NCBI GenBank assembly: GCA_949358305.1
Contig: OX442318.1
Coordinates: 4,264,501-4,328,500 of the forward strand
Origin: Strigamia acuminata
Lineage: Eukaryota; Arthropoda; Chilopoda; Geophilomorpha; Linotaeniidae
DNA: 64,000 nt
Direction: 5' to 3'
A program made the position numbers and the translations under genes. The notes under the pieces were generated by a model. The model was given only the letters and a program-made list of their open reading frames with translations. It did not search any database and was not told where the DNA came from. Numbering within the stretch: the stretch's first letter is position 1; each line of letters starts with the position of its first letter. This document shows positions 1-10,559 of the stretch, in pieces.

Positions 1-391
1 AAATCCTAGAGATGAAAACTCATTTTCAATTAGTTGTAAATCTTTTGTTTGAAATGTTATGTTTGCAATCAATTTTCTTTTAGATGGAAATGTGTTGTAA
101 ACTTCATTGCACAATGATTGTAAACATAATGTAAAAGCAAGAAAATACTTGAAATTTAAATTTAACATTTAAATATCTGAAATGTAACAAGAACAAGGCA
201 AAATACTGTCAGGAACAATAAAATTGTGTCAAATTTGAACTCAGAAGAGAAAATAATGTATAAAACGGTCCAATTTCGAACCGACATGGACAATACGAAA
301 TCGGGCCAATCAGGGCGCAGGGACGGAAAAATACGTGTCGATGAAACGTACCGTCGATGAAACAATCCGACTCCTCCACAAATAATCAATG

Positions 392-426
392 TGAGATTGA
401 TTGTATTTTTAATACAATCAATCTCA
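392..426. repeat. perfect 16-bp hairpin
   Basis: The arm TGAGATTGATTGTATT (392-407) is followed by a TTT loop and its exact reverse complement (411-426). I see no gene in 1-480; the rest is AT-rich with short TTGTAAA-type repeats. Confidence 0.7.
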
Positions 427-490
427 AATAGATTATTTAACAAAGAAGTTACTATATATAGGAAGTTATGCATAAACTATTACAAGTCAT

Positions 491-560
491 ACTAGCCTAG
501 TGGACAGAGCAGTGGTCTTTGGAACAAAGGGTCCCAGGTTCAACTCTGGCAGAGGTCACG
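491..560 (+). repeat. tRNA-derived SINE head
   Basis: An A box (TAGCCTAGTGG, 493-503) is followed 34 nt later by a B box core (GTTCAACTC, 538-546), the spacing of an internal RNA polymerase III promoter. A T-arm-like stem (CCAGG/CTGGC) surrounds the B box, but the anticodon arm would have a 3-nt loop and I find no good acceptor stem, so this is a SINE head rather than a tRNA gene. An A-rich stretch follows at 563-580. No target-site duplication was identified. Confidence 0.5.
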
Positions 561-1069
561 GTAAGAAAAAAGAAAACTTTAAGATTTAAATAAATTTGAA
601 CAAAACTGTCAATAAAACACCTAAATAGTGATGAAATTAATGAAAACTAATTGTTGAATGGTAATTGAAAAAAAATCAAACAGCTTAACTAAAAAAAAAA
701 AAATGAGTTAGTGTATTTAAATTTTTCAAAATAGAGGATAGTAAATTTTTTATATTGGAAATATGTTGAAAATACATTGGAAATACATTGGAAATACATT
801 GGAAATATATTATGAAATTTCATAATTACACAATTGAAAATGTTTGTAAAGTTATTGTAAAAAAAAGTCCCGGAAATGGTCTCTTTCCAGATTGTAAATA
901 TGTTTGGAAAAGACTTATTTTCAATTGTTTGTAAATCTAATTTACAAACTTGTAAAATCCATCTACCTATATATTTACAATTCTTTACAAGTGAGTAAAT
1001 CTGATTTTTTTTTCCAGTGTTAGTTATTAGGAGTCTGTCTTCCTGTCTGCGATGTCTATCTCCTCCATA

Positions 1070-1427
1070 ATGCTGGGCGCAGACATACCGCGATTTTGCG
1101 TCGCGTTGCGATTTCGCTAGCGAAATCGCGCTGTGAATCCCGCGCAGTGCTACACACATGTAGCTATTTCAGCTCTGCGAATTCAAACTTATGACGTCAT
1201 TCCACAGCATTCACAAAGCAACAAAAAATGTTGATGAAATGACGTCATTTCAAACAGCTCACGGGATTGGCTGCGACAAGAATCACGGGCGAAATAGTAC
1301 TTGGGACAAGTACTATTTCGCAAAGTAGATTTCCAACCGGCGCGAAGGAAATGACGTCATCTGGGCATGCGCAATGGCAACGTGATTGCGACGCGACGCA
1401 AAATCGCGGTATGTCTGCGCCCAGCAT
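1070..1427. mobile_element. TA-flanked MITE with about 40-bp inverted repeats
   Basis: Terminal inverted repeats start ATGCTGGGCGCAGACATACC and extend about 40 bp with one or two mismatches; both ends are flanked by TA (1068-1069 and 1428-1429), as for Tc1/mariner-type insertion. Internal palindromes occur at 1106-1127 (GCGATTTCGC/GCGAAATCGC) and 1288-1318 (CGAAATAGTACTTG, GGA loop). No coding capacity. Confidence 0.75.
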
Positions 1428-1539
1428 TACTGGTGGACTGATTTCGAATATAAAAAATGCAACCGTCAGCGCTCGACACCGAAATCAGGGCCAGTTGCTT
1501 TTCAGATTATCCTTCAGAGGTATAGGGGTAAACTGTACC

Positions 1540-1904
1540 CAGGGCCATCTTTATTATTGGGCTAACTGGGCTATAGCCCAAGGGCGCCGGGCAGAGAGGG
1601 GTGCTAAGCAGAGCGGAACGCAAGGTAGAGAGAGGGGTGCCAGGCAGAGAAGGGTGCCGGGCGCCTCCTACGAAGTCTTCATGAGTGTTCAAATTTAAGC
1701 TGAACTTGTAGACCCGTTTCTACACATTGTTGATAGTGTGTAAAACAAAAAGGTGCCACAGGTCAGGGGCAATGCCCCGGATGGCATTTTTCTCTAAAGA
1801 TGCATTTTTAGGTCCAAAAATGAATTTTTTTAAATTACGACAAGGGGCAAGGGGCGCCTGATTTTCTTAAGCCCAGGGAGCTCAAAAGTGTTAAGACGGC
1901 CCTG
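1540..1904. mobile_element. hAT-type MITE with 8-bp TSD
   Basis: The ends are CAGGGCCATCTT and AAGACGGCCCTG, imperfect inverted repeats beginning CAGGG as in many hAT elements. The flanks carry the exact 8-bp duplication ACTGTACC (1532-1539 and 1905-1912). The interior is GC-rich with repeated GCCGGGCAGAG motifs and lacks a transposase. It sits inside the LTR at 1018-2101. Confidence 0.8.
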
Positions 1905-2210
1905 ACTGTACCTGCCTTGGTATTGTGGGGGAGTTTTCAACGCTAAAGCAGTCACACAATTGTTATTAGGTTTAGGCTTTGTTGTTATGTATTTTTACGG
2001 TTTTCTTGGCGACTACTTCGGTTGCTCGTTCTGTTAGCGAAAAGGAATTAAACCTTCTTTCTTTTGTTAAACTGACTAAATGATTACTTCAAACACTCAC
2101 AAGTGGTAGCAGAGGGATGGTTGCACAACTGCACGGCAGACAACGGGACCAAAGGCGCAAGTTATTGTCGAAATTCGAGTTGAAAGGTTGAAAAACTAAA
2201 AGTAGTCTTA

Positions 2211-2575
2211 TTAGCACGCTTGAAAATTTTGCCCGAAGATGTGTAAAGATGTGTTAGATGTGTAAACGGTATGGGCATTGTTGTATTGAGACAACCTGAT
2301 GGTCGAGTACACTATGTCGGAGCGAGTATGTGTCGCTAAGAAAAGAAGACTGCCAATCAGCGATCGGTATGGAAAAGAGTCATGAAGGTTATCGGTTGGT
2401 GTCTTTAACTGAGCCAATACTGGTCCCAGGGCGTATAGAAACCTTCAAATCACGAGTTCTAACCAATCCGTACTCTTTGGTCATCTTTTCGACATAGACA
2501 CGCTGATTGAGCAGGATACGACCATCTGTACGATCAATGTTACCTCCTAAAAGCATCTTGACAGGATTACGATCT
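2211..2575 (-). pseudogene. Copia-type reverse transcriptase remnant
   Basis: The minus strand encodes residues resembling the end of a Copia reverse transcriptase: a segment with LLNQRVYVEKMTKEYGL, then in another stretch YRSLIGSLLFLATHTRSDI, which matches the conserved Copia segment YRS.IGSL.YLA..TRPDI. The reading frame is broken around 2415 and neither integrase nor RNase H is complete. It may belong with the neighbouring LTR, but lies in the opposite orientation, so the locus is rearranged. Confidence 0.65.
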
Positions 2576-2599
2576 ACAATGATTTAACACACAAGATCT

Positions 2600-3232
2600 T
2601 AATGTTTAAGGATTTAATTAATACAGTAAAATGGATAATTTGTATGCATGTAAGATTGTTTGCATTTACAAAATATGAGAACATTTTACAATGCGATAAT
2701 CAACTATGCAAATATAGATTATACGGTAAAACTATATATGTGTTAAATTAGTCATCCAGTTAATACAATTGCTTCTTACTTTCCTTCCAAAACGGTTTTT
2801 GAGTTTTGCAATATAATGCAGCAACTTTATTATTGTGAATTTACAAGAAATTAAAGCACAAACAATTAGATAAACTGTAACATGTGCTCCACGCGTGAAT
2901 AAAGCCGAGAATTTAAAATGTCGGCGAAAAAGGTCAGTGCTAATCCAGATTTTTAGTTAGTGACGTAAATAGTGGAAAACTACCGGATTGGCTAGACCAT
3001 CTTCAGTTATAGTGTAAGCTCCGGTAAAGTTATAAGTTTACCACTATACTTATAGACTTAACGGGAGTTTTTATAAGGGAAAAGTACTTGCTGCAAACTC
3101 TCTAATTTGTATGCTTGTAAGATTGTTTGTATTTACAAAATATGAGAACATTTTACAATGCGATAATCAACTACCGGTATGCAAATATAAATTATGCGGT
3201 AAAATAATATGTGTGTTAAATTAGTATACTTT
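2600..3232 (-). repeat. duplicated 3' flank of the DEG/ENaC units (two copies)
   Basis: A block around TTTGTATGCATGTAAGATTG occurs at 2630-2775 and again at 3105-3228, and recurs downstream of unit C (42320-42500) and unit D (55150-55300); its end also precedes exon 9 of unit B (12935-13016). The unit duplication therefore extended several hundred bases past the stop codon, and this flank was duplicated once more behind unit A. 2780-3100 is unremarkable AT-rich sequence. Confidence 0.7.
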
Positions 3233-3597
3233 CAGCATCTCGGTCGTTTTCAAGTCTCAGTTTTCCCAGACGAGATTAGAAGGTCCCGAGACAAGATCTC
3301 GTATGAGACTGAGACGCTCTATCAGGCGGGCATTTGAAAGAAACTGACATTTTATGGGGTAAAAAAATTTTACAACGTGCTTTTATAGCACAAAGGAACG
3401 TAAAGAGAACGTTAAAGGGCTTAGCAATAAAGTACAATAAAGTACAAATCACGTTACGACTCATAACGTGAATTGTATGTTTCTTATTATATCTTAATAA
3501 TAAAATCTCGTTTTGCCTAGACCGAGATTCCGAGACTAAAAAAAGCGAGATCTCCAAGACCGAGATTACGAGGCGAACGAGATCTGAAAGTATATTA
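3228..3597. mobile_element. MITE inserted just behind unit A exon 9
   Basis: Ends ATACTTTCAGCATCTCGG and CGAGATCTGAAAGTAT are inverted repeats next to TA. The same flank in units B and C (GTTAAATTAGTCATCC..) lacks it, so insertion post-dates the unit duplication. The interior repeats GAGATC/ACCGAGA motifs and has no transposase. It ends within a few bases of the unit A stop codon and so forms the start of its 3' UTR. Confidence 0.6.
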
Positions 3598-3599
3598 TG

Positions 3600-6500
3600 T
3601 TATTCGGAATTTTGCAAACTTCGGTTAAACAGAGCATTATACTTCTTCTGAACAAAAGGAGATATTTGATTCGAAGTGATGTGCATTAGAACGAGCAGAG
3701 AAATTCCAAGAGTGAGGCTCAATGCATTTCCTATGTCAGAAACCAAAGTTCCGAACGAATAGAGGAATTCTTCTTTTATGAACTCAACATTATTTGTAAT
3801 CATGTTGAAAATTGCGAAGAGGAAAGGGGGCTCATTTTTTTCTGGTTCATTGAGTGCAGTAAGTTTGTAAGTCAACATTTGACAGGGTCGTCGACATGAA
3901 CATTCTTCTTCAACATCAGTCGAGAAATGAATTTTGTGATACAATGTCCGCACATCTTTGGCCATTGATGAAGAATTGCACATAATTGTTTTCTTCTTGA
4001 TGGCAAATGGCATACTAACAAAATCAATAGAAAAAAATTGATACACCCGTGGACAAAAAAAAATTTTCTTGGTTACAGTTAGTTTAAGTGGGAAATTGGG
4101 TAAGACTGACAAAGAAAGTGTGTACAGTTTACTTATACATAGATATCTGACCTGCACAGTTGGAGTTTTTCCATTTTCTTTTCCAAGCAGTGTTTTTTGC
4201 AATGATAATATTCACTCGCATTAGAAGTACATGGGTTTTGAGGGGTATTCAAATGTTGCACCTAACACAGCAGAAAGAGGCATTGTAAAAGCACATCAGC
4301 ATGAATTTTATTTATCAGACACTAGGCTGATGTCATTTTGGTAGTTAGCAAACGTTTGTAAATATTATATATATTTTATTTACCTTTATTATTTTAAACA
4401 AAAAAAATGTAAAATGTGAATGAGGGGTTTCTATTTTGAATGTATTTGGGAAATTAGGATCTCCAGGTGGACTGAAATAAATCTGAAAGAAAACATAAAA
4501 GCGATTCATACTAAAAACTTGCCAATTGCAATTGTCCTTACATTTGAAACGTCTGGTTTGCAAATGTTATCCAGTTCCATTACAGCAAGAAAAACTATCA
4601 ACATTGTTCTATACCTTTGAGGCACTAACAAGTTTGAAAAATGATTTTGAAATGGAATTGAATGATTCATTTCAAGGGTAATTACCAAATGAATATTTCA
4701 TGCAAACACCATCCGTGTAGTTTAATGTGGTCATGTTATTGGTGCAAATATCAAAAATAATATACTGAAAAATTTTTATAACACAGTGGCAAAAGAATTA
4801 GATGTCTGGTTTTTTTTTGTATGACTTGTATGTAAATCTGCCTGAAATAAACGCTGGGGCGTTTAAAAGTTCTTTCGGCTTGGACTCGCAGCGCCTATTT
4901 GAAGCCCGGCATTTATTTCGGCTCGGCGCATGACCGAAAAATCGCAAAAAATAAGTGCATGGTCGTTTATTTAGGGAAAAGTGGGGTTTGTTACTTGGAC
5001 ATCGAGTCTCGCTTTGTGAACCATTCGAAATTTGTGAAGTGGACTTTGCAGATCCCCTTTATACAAAATTGGGGGCAAAGACATACATCGCTTTATTCAT
5101 GTGTGCAGTTTGTTCTGGTCCCATTCAATTTTAAAGGTCAATTTAATATTTTTTTCTGATAATTATTAGTTTTTTATTAAGAGTTTTCAGAAAATGTCCA
5201 AACCCTACTCAGTGCACTTGACCTTTAATTATTTTTGAAAGTAAATGACTTACATTAGGTGGAAATATCTTATGATCTGTTAGTTCAGCTTGAAATTCCT
5301 CATTCCAAAGTGTTTCTGCATTGATTCCATTGAAATGTATGAGATCATAAGCATCCACTTCACACTTGGTTGAATTCATCTTTAGATAACGGTCGAAATA
5401 GAGTTTCTTATTGTCATTGAGTTCTTGACTGTGTGGCCCTGGACAAAGAATGATGTTTGGAAATGTGACGACTGCAGGATCTTCAATCTCGACTGTTTTT
5501 TGAATGGGTCCTGATAAGTATTTGCTTATTCGATTTTGCAGAATATAAGAAGAGAATAAAGTGCACATGAAATAAATTGCATAAATCCATTTGGCTTTGC
5601 TCTGTGCTTTTTCCATTTTGATTTTTCGAGCAAACATTTTGAATTTTGTTTTGTGATCATTGAAGTGGTTTTCAAATTTGTTAATGACGGTGTTACGGTT
5701 GCTGTTTTTCCGTTTTATATTTCTTTTTGCGCAACCAATGAGGCAATCAATTAGAGAAAGTATGGAAAAACCCAACCATAGACCGAGATTCCCACCAAAG
5801 TCACACAGTAGACCTATAATGGTATAGAGCCATCTTTCTTGAAACACAGTAATGTATTGATCAGTTAAATATAAATTGAACTGAACTTTTTCCGAACTTA
5901 TTTCATCTATTTGGAAATCATAAACTTCATTTTCACAGCTTCTTGTGCAGTTGCAGTCATTAGTTGGCATTAGTCCTAGTACTCTGTTCTGGTGTTCTAC
6001 AAACAAGATGGCTGTAGCTTTAGAATTGTTGCAGGGATTGTTGCATTGTTTCAGAAATGAATATGGAATGCTAATAATTAAAAATGATTAAAACAATATT
6101 TTTTTTTTAAATTAAAAGGTTATCAGAGTTTAAACAACAAACAAACAATAGGGGGTTTCATTATATGAATGATTTTGCAATTTTGTGATTTTGCATTAAT
6201 CACAAAATCATTATTTTTTGATGCCTCCAAAAATGAGTTTACATTGAATTAACCCATTCAATTTTTCAATTGTGTGATCTGGACAATTTTGTGATTTTTG
6301 AGTATTGTCATGTGATATCTGTTCTACCAATCACATTCACATTCACTAAAGCATAAAAGAGTAAAAACACAAAATCCCAAAAACATCTAAAAGGTAGTTT
6401 TTGTGATTTTGATAAGAAGTGATTTTGAGGCTTGTGAAACTCAAAACAAAATGGAGGCATCCAAGCTCTATCTAAGTGGCCAACTTGTATCCTTGTATAT

Positions 6501-9500
6501 CATCAAAATGCTGATGCATCCATGACTGTATAACAGCTAGAAAACTCAATACTTCGATTCGGGTAAAAAAAAGTACCGATTCAGGGCGATTCAGGGCGAT
6601 TTTAGCGGGTGCCCGAATGGAAATTCAGGCGGAAATGTTCGTCGCGTATCGTTTTTTATTGTTTTCTATGTCAAGATGAGCTCGGAAAATTATGGAACCA
6701 AGCTCATTTTGAAGAGGAGACAATTCTGCACAAGCCTGTATTTTTTATTTTTTGATTCCGGCGAGGAAAAGTGCCGATTCGGGCCATCTTAGCGGGGGAC
6801 CGAATGGGAAAATTTGGAAATTTGGTGCAGAATTTGGATTCGAGATTCGACCATGACAAAACCAAAAATTCGTAAAATTAACCGAATGAAATGTTTAAAA
6901 CAGGTTTCCAGAGAAGAAAATCCCGCTGAAAACGATGGTACAGATAACTTTTTGATCGGATTAACCGTTGACTTTAAATTTTGGAAAAAACGATCTTTTT
7001 TGGGTTGATTTATAAGAAACAGTTGGAAAAAGTGGTTGGCATTGGTTTTGGTTTGGTGTGGTTTGGGTTTGGGTTGCATTATTATGGGTTTGGTTTAATT
7101 TTGCAAAAATTTATTTTATGATTTGGTTGTATACGGTACATTTGTCTGATCTATGGCTTTGGCTTTGTGGGTGAACAGCTAGTATTTATTAAAATGCACC
7201 TTATTAAAAAATATTTTGTTCCATCACACAAATAAGAACTAGTTTTTTTGCATCACATTTTAAAATTGGTTGGATATAACTATAACCTAATATGGTGGAT
7301 AGGAAGTCACGTGACTATTTAAATAATTGCAAAATTGCAAAATTATGAGATTGTTTTTGAAACTAATTATTAATCACAATTTGTGATGGCCACTTGGATT
7401 GAGTTTGGCTGCTGCCATTTTTGCCAAAATAGCAAAACTATAGGTATATATATATACCTTTGATTTTGTGATTGTGTATTTTTTCTGTTTTGTGTTTTTG
7501 CAATTATGCACATGATTGGTGGAACTGATATCATGTGACAAATCCAAAAGTGCAAAATTGCTAAAGTTGCAAAATTACAAAATTGCTTAATTAATGAAAC
7601 CCCTTAATGAGACACAACATCACACTTTAAACTGACACAACCGCATCTAAATAAACATTCCTTCATCTCACTCCAGACCTAGTTCTAAGTTGCTCGTTCG
7701 CAATTTTTCATTAAATTGTTGTTTGCAACCGGATGAAAGACTTATTACGTTTTTGAGGTAAAGAATATGAGTGTGTTTGTCATTCTGCTATTTTAACTCT
7801 ATGTGTCATTTTACTACACATGTAGGATAGTTCTTAAAACTACATTTTTTTGTGTTATTAATAAGCCTACATCAAAACAACTGGTTAATGGACATTGGCA
7901 ATATGAGTTATGCCTTACCAACAGGGATCCTTTTCGAACATCTGTTCACTGCATCTTTTGGCACACGATCTGAACTGTTCGTTCGGCAAACACGGCTCTT
8001 TTTTGGTGTTTAAGAAAGAATACTGGAAAAAATAAAATTAATTCAGTATATTCTGTGTGGTGTGGTCATATGAAGGAATTTGTTCGTTTGGTGAATAAAA
8101 ATAACACACTTCTTTTACTCCATCGCGATACTTGTCAACAAATGCAGAACGAGCAACAATGCTTTGCTCCTTATCGTTTATAAATTACAAATTTATTTAA
8201 ACCTACTTTACTTTGACATGTCAAAATACATCAAATGAACTTCTTTTACCAACAGCTTTCATTTTTCTTTCAACGCATATCATTACAGTTTGTCCCAGAA
8301 AATGTCCAGTCAGACGAGTGTACGGTATACAACCCCTGGCAAAAAGTATTCGATCAGCCACCACATGAGCTGATTTGGAGTTCGAATCAGCTCATGTGGT
8401 GGCTGATCGAATACTTTTTGCCAGGGGTTGTAAATGCAAACCGAGTAGGCCAGCTAAGGCCACACCAGCGTTGCAAATGTAAAACCAGGGATATTTGAAG
8501 TTTGGTGGAAAAAAAAGTAAATAGTGTGGAAATAAATAATTTTGGGAGGTTGTTAACTACAAATGGGGATTCAAATTAATAAAAATAGTGTGTGAATAAT
8601 TGGTGTGAAATTAAATAGATTTGGGGGGTGTCAATAATTTATCCCTCGCTAGGTTATCTAGTTTGAAGAAATGTCAAATGTACAGCTTAGATTGAGTGGA
8701 TTGTCTGGACAGGCATGTGTTCGGGGGAGAAAAGGCCTGATGCCACTCTGGTCACCATTTGTCAGAGCAGTAACATATCCCCATGCGCATAAAACATTGG
8801 ATTTTATTGGGTTTAGTCAAACATTTCTTCCATTACATTTGCGGAGTACAACGATGAACAGTAATGACCAAACACAGTTTTTAGCACTTATGTAATAATT
8901 TAATAATATAATTTTAATATAATTTTAACCCTCAGATGGTCAATCTCCAAAAACTACGCTTTGGTGCCCACAATGTACCTATTTGGGTGCAAAATAATTA
9001 AATAAAAAAGGCCCGTAGCTGAAGCGCTTTAGGATAGTGCGAAAAATTGCCGCACTTGGCGCTACTGTAATCAATTAGTTTTTTGCTTGGCGCACGCGCC
9101 GTACAGGACTACTAGCGCCACACGGCGTCTACTGGTAAAAATTGAAAGCACTTAGTAGAAACGCTTTTATAAGATTGGGAGAAGCCCACTTAAATTTAAG
9201 CTAGGATTTCTAAGGGGCAGAATTTTAAAAGGTGAATAAATAAATAAATAACGTACAGAAAACACTCCAAATTTTTTTTTACACAAACTTTAGTGTTGTG
9301 TGAACAAAGTCAGAAATTTTCAGAAAATTATATTAAACCAAAAAAAAGTTTTCCTATTCAAGAAGAGTGTTGCACCCAAATAGGTATAGGGTTGCCCATC
9401 TAAGGGTTAATATTAATTTTACCTTTTTGATGGTGAATCCAAGAGACATTAGAACTTGTTTATTTAAAGTTAAGATAAATTGAAAATCAAATGGTGCATC

Positions 9501-10346
9501 CCACATAACCTAAAAGGGAATGTGTAAAAATGAGTCTGAAATTTAAAATAATTTGTATATCGTACTTCATATTTTACAAAAGGTGTAAGCAACTCCAATT
9601 TCATTGTCATTGTAAGTTCAGAATATTCTAATGATCTGTTAACTAAGTAATAGATGTTACAGTTTACACAATGAAACACAGAAACCATAAAAAAATTCTA
9701 ATATGGCAGTTTGGTAATCAGTTTTAATCAACGCTTTGCATCACTAATACTTAACTCTTTACTTGTGTACATGTGCCATAAGGTGTAATTTGGTGTTTTT
9801 TAAGAAACCCCAAAGGTATGTTTGGCTGCAAGAATATACAAAAATTAAATTGAGATTCAGACACAAAAATTTAAATCCTACCTTGTAGTCAACTTTTCCA
9901 AATGTCTGCTTTTCAATTACATCAATTTGGTAGTCTAAACTCCAATATTTTGAAAGGTTGAAATCAGGTGATGTTATGAGCTCGGTCTGAGTTCCAGATA
10001 ATAGATTGTCAGTTATTTTAGTTTTTTTCATAAAATCTATTGTGTAAGTGTTATATTTTGTGCAAATAGACACAGGTGGAAATGAACGTTGTTTCATTTT
10101 CTTTCGATGTACGTCAACGGCCTTTGGTTCTGTCAAGAAGTACGAGATGCGATCATGCATTTGATAGAAATAAATGAGAAAACAAATGACCACGAGAAAA
10201 GCCCAAATTATACGAAATATGCGTGAACGTGTACAGTCTAGAAGGACGTAAAACTCGGGGCTTACATTCCTATCATTGTCGATAGCTTCAATGATTGAAG
10301 ATGTTATTATACGGCGATTTATTCTGAATCTGCGTTGTTTGAGCAT
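3600..10346 (-). CDS. tandem-fused DEG/ENaC channel, unit A (9 exons, 752 aa)
   Basis: Exons on the minus strand: 10346-9882, 9509-9423, 8022-7919, 6070-5254, 4764-4686, 4624-4542, 4482-4384, 4261-4152, 4014-3600. All junctions are GT-AG and phases agree; the total is 2259 nt. Domain 1: TM1 about 43-62, Cys-rich extracellular part, TM2 about 301-332 with GFS filter (319-321). Domain 2: TM1 about 381-398, extracellular part with [15 protein letters not shown]2 about 700-727 with GIS filter (718-720). DEG/ENaC proteins normally have one such set in 450-700 residues; here each half is short. The usual N-terminal HG gating motif is not seen in either half. An AG acceptor directly precedes the ATG at 10346, and a conserved donor at 11363 suggests an upstream leader exon. 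Expected role: plasma-membrane cation channel. Confidence 0.85.
5254..6070 (-). CDS. unit A exon 4: fusion exon joining two DEG/ENaC domains
   Basis: One uninterrupted 817-nt exon encodes the end of ectodomain 1 (CIPYSF, CNNPCNN, CNCTRSCE), pore helix TM2 (CDFGGNLGLWLGFSILSL), a basic cytoplasmic linker of about 50 residues, then a new TM1 (WIYAIYFMCTLFSSYIL) and the post-TM1 motif VTFPNIILCPG that opens every DEG/ENaC ectodomain. No stop, splice signal or Kozak-like start separates the two. Acceptor TTAATTATTAG at 6071, donor GTAAGT at 5253. The same exon with the same length exists in unit C. Confidence 0.9.
6151..7606. mobile_element. TIR element in unit A intron 3
   Basis: Ends GGGGGTTTCATTATATG and TTAATGAAACCCCTTA are inverted repeats of about 12 bp. 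Unit C reads ACAAACAAACACTGAGACACAAC across this point, so the 1.45-kb block is an insertion specific to unit A. The outer parts are rich in TTTTGCAATTTTGTGATT motifs; the middle (about 6545-7182) is a Helitron-like fragment. A similar right end occurs at about 51870-51886. No transposase. Confidence 0.65.
6570..7182 (+). mobile_element. Helitron-like fragment with GGTGAACAGCTAG 3' end
   Basis: The last 170 bp (GGTTTGGGTTTGGGTTGCAT .. GGGTGAACAGCTAG) match 34980-35156, and both copies are followed by T, as expected for a Helitron-type 3' end (CTAG before T). The body contains the TTCGTCGCG.ATCGTTTTTT / GGAACCAAGCTCATTTT block also found at 16160-16450, 61045-61260 and inverted at 29640-29870 and 62250-62440. 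I could not place the 5' end. Confidence 0.5.
8328..8432. mobile_element. 105-bp perfect palindrome MITE with Tc1-like ends
   Basis: Two exact 48-bp arms (8328-8375 and 8385-8432) surround a 9-bp centre. The arm start TACAACCCCTGGCAAAAAGT resembles the end of the Tc1-derived element at 38826 (ACAACCCATGGCCAAAAG). It lies in intron 2 of unit A and is absent from unit C. Confidence 0.8.
8650..8870. repeat. SINE-like repeat shared with 48180-48515
   Basis: The block GAGAAAAGGCCTGATGCCAC..CTGGTCACCATTTGTCAG..ACATATCCC matches 48415-48465 in the same intron of unit C, so it pre-dates the unit duplication. In unit C it continues to a minus-strand A-box-like TGGCCTAGTGG (48512-48502), hinting at a tRNA-derived SINE; no good B box was found. 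Confidence 0.35.
8929..9406. mobile_element. piggyBac-like MITE with TTAA TSDs
   Basis: Ends CCCTCAGATGG and CCATCTAAGGG are inverted repeats flanked by TTAA on both sides (8925-8928, 9407-9410), the piggyBac signature. Subterminal repeats mention the same GCACCCAAATAGGTA motif in opposite orientation. The same intron of unit C runs through without it (48841-48870), so it inserted after duplication. No transposase. Confidence 0.8.
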
Positions 10347-10559
10347 CTGGATAGAAAAAGGTTGGATTAATAGTATGTCGTTGTTTGTGCTTTCTAGGAG
10401 TAGTTTGAGTTAATGAATAAACAAACGATCTTAGTAACTAGTGGACATATGGCATCTCCTTAGTTTTATGTTTACCTAACATATTTTGGAGTTGAAACAG
10501 AGGTGGCATTAAATTAAAATTTGAATTCAATTTAACAATTCCAAATCGTGATTTTTTTT

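Larger units (their letters stand above)
1018..2101 (+). mobile_element. LTR of a Copia-like element, interrupted by two MITEs
   Basis: The segment starts TGTTAGTTATTAGG and ends CACTCACA, that is TG..CA, and is followed by TGGTAGCAGAGG, a primer-binding-site-like sequence. Inside are two clean insertions (1070-1427 and 1540-1904). Removing them leaves a sequence that matches a second copy at 12170-12345 (GGAGTCTGTC..TCTCCTCC.., CAGCGCTCGACA, TTGCTTTTCAGATTAT). Pol remnants on the other strand follow at 2211-2575. The LTR assignment rests on its ends and the adjacent site. Confidence 0.55.

Noticed and set aside
162-473. 103-codon minus-strand ORF as a gene
   Set aside because: AT-rich, overlaps a 16-bp hairpin, no recognisable domain, no splice context.
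491-560. functional tRNA gene
   Set aside because: A and B boxes fit, but the anticodon loop and acceptor stem do not fold properly; better read as a SINE head.
1267-1698. 143-codon plus-strand ORF as a gene
   Set aside because: Spans a MITE end, LTR sequence and a hAT MITE; composition comes from repeats.
4345-4563. 72-codon ORF MQTRRFKCK.. as a start-to-stop gene
   Set aside because: It reads through intron 6 and intron 7 sequence; only 4482-4384 of it is coding (exon 7 of unit A). The same holds at 15269-15463 and 44432-44626.
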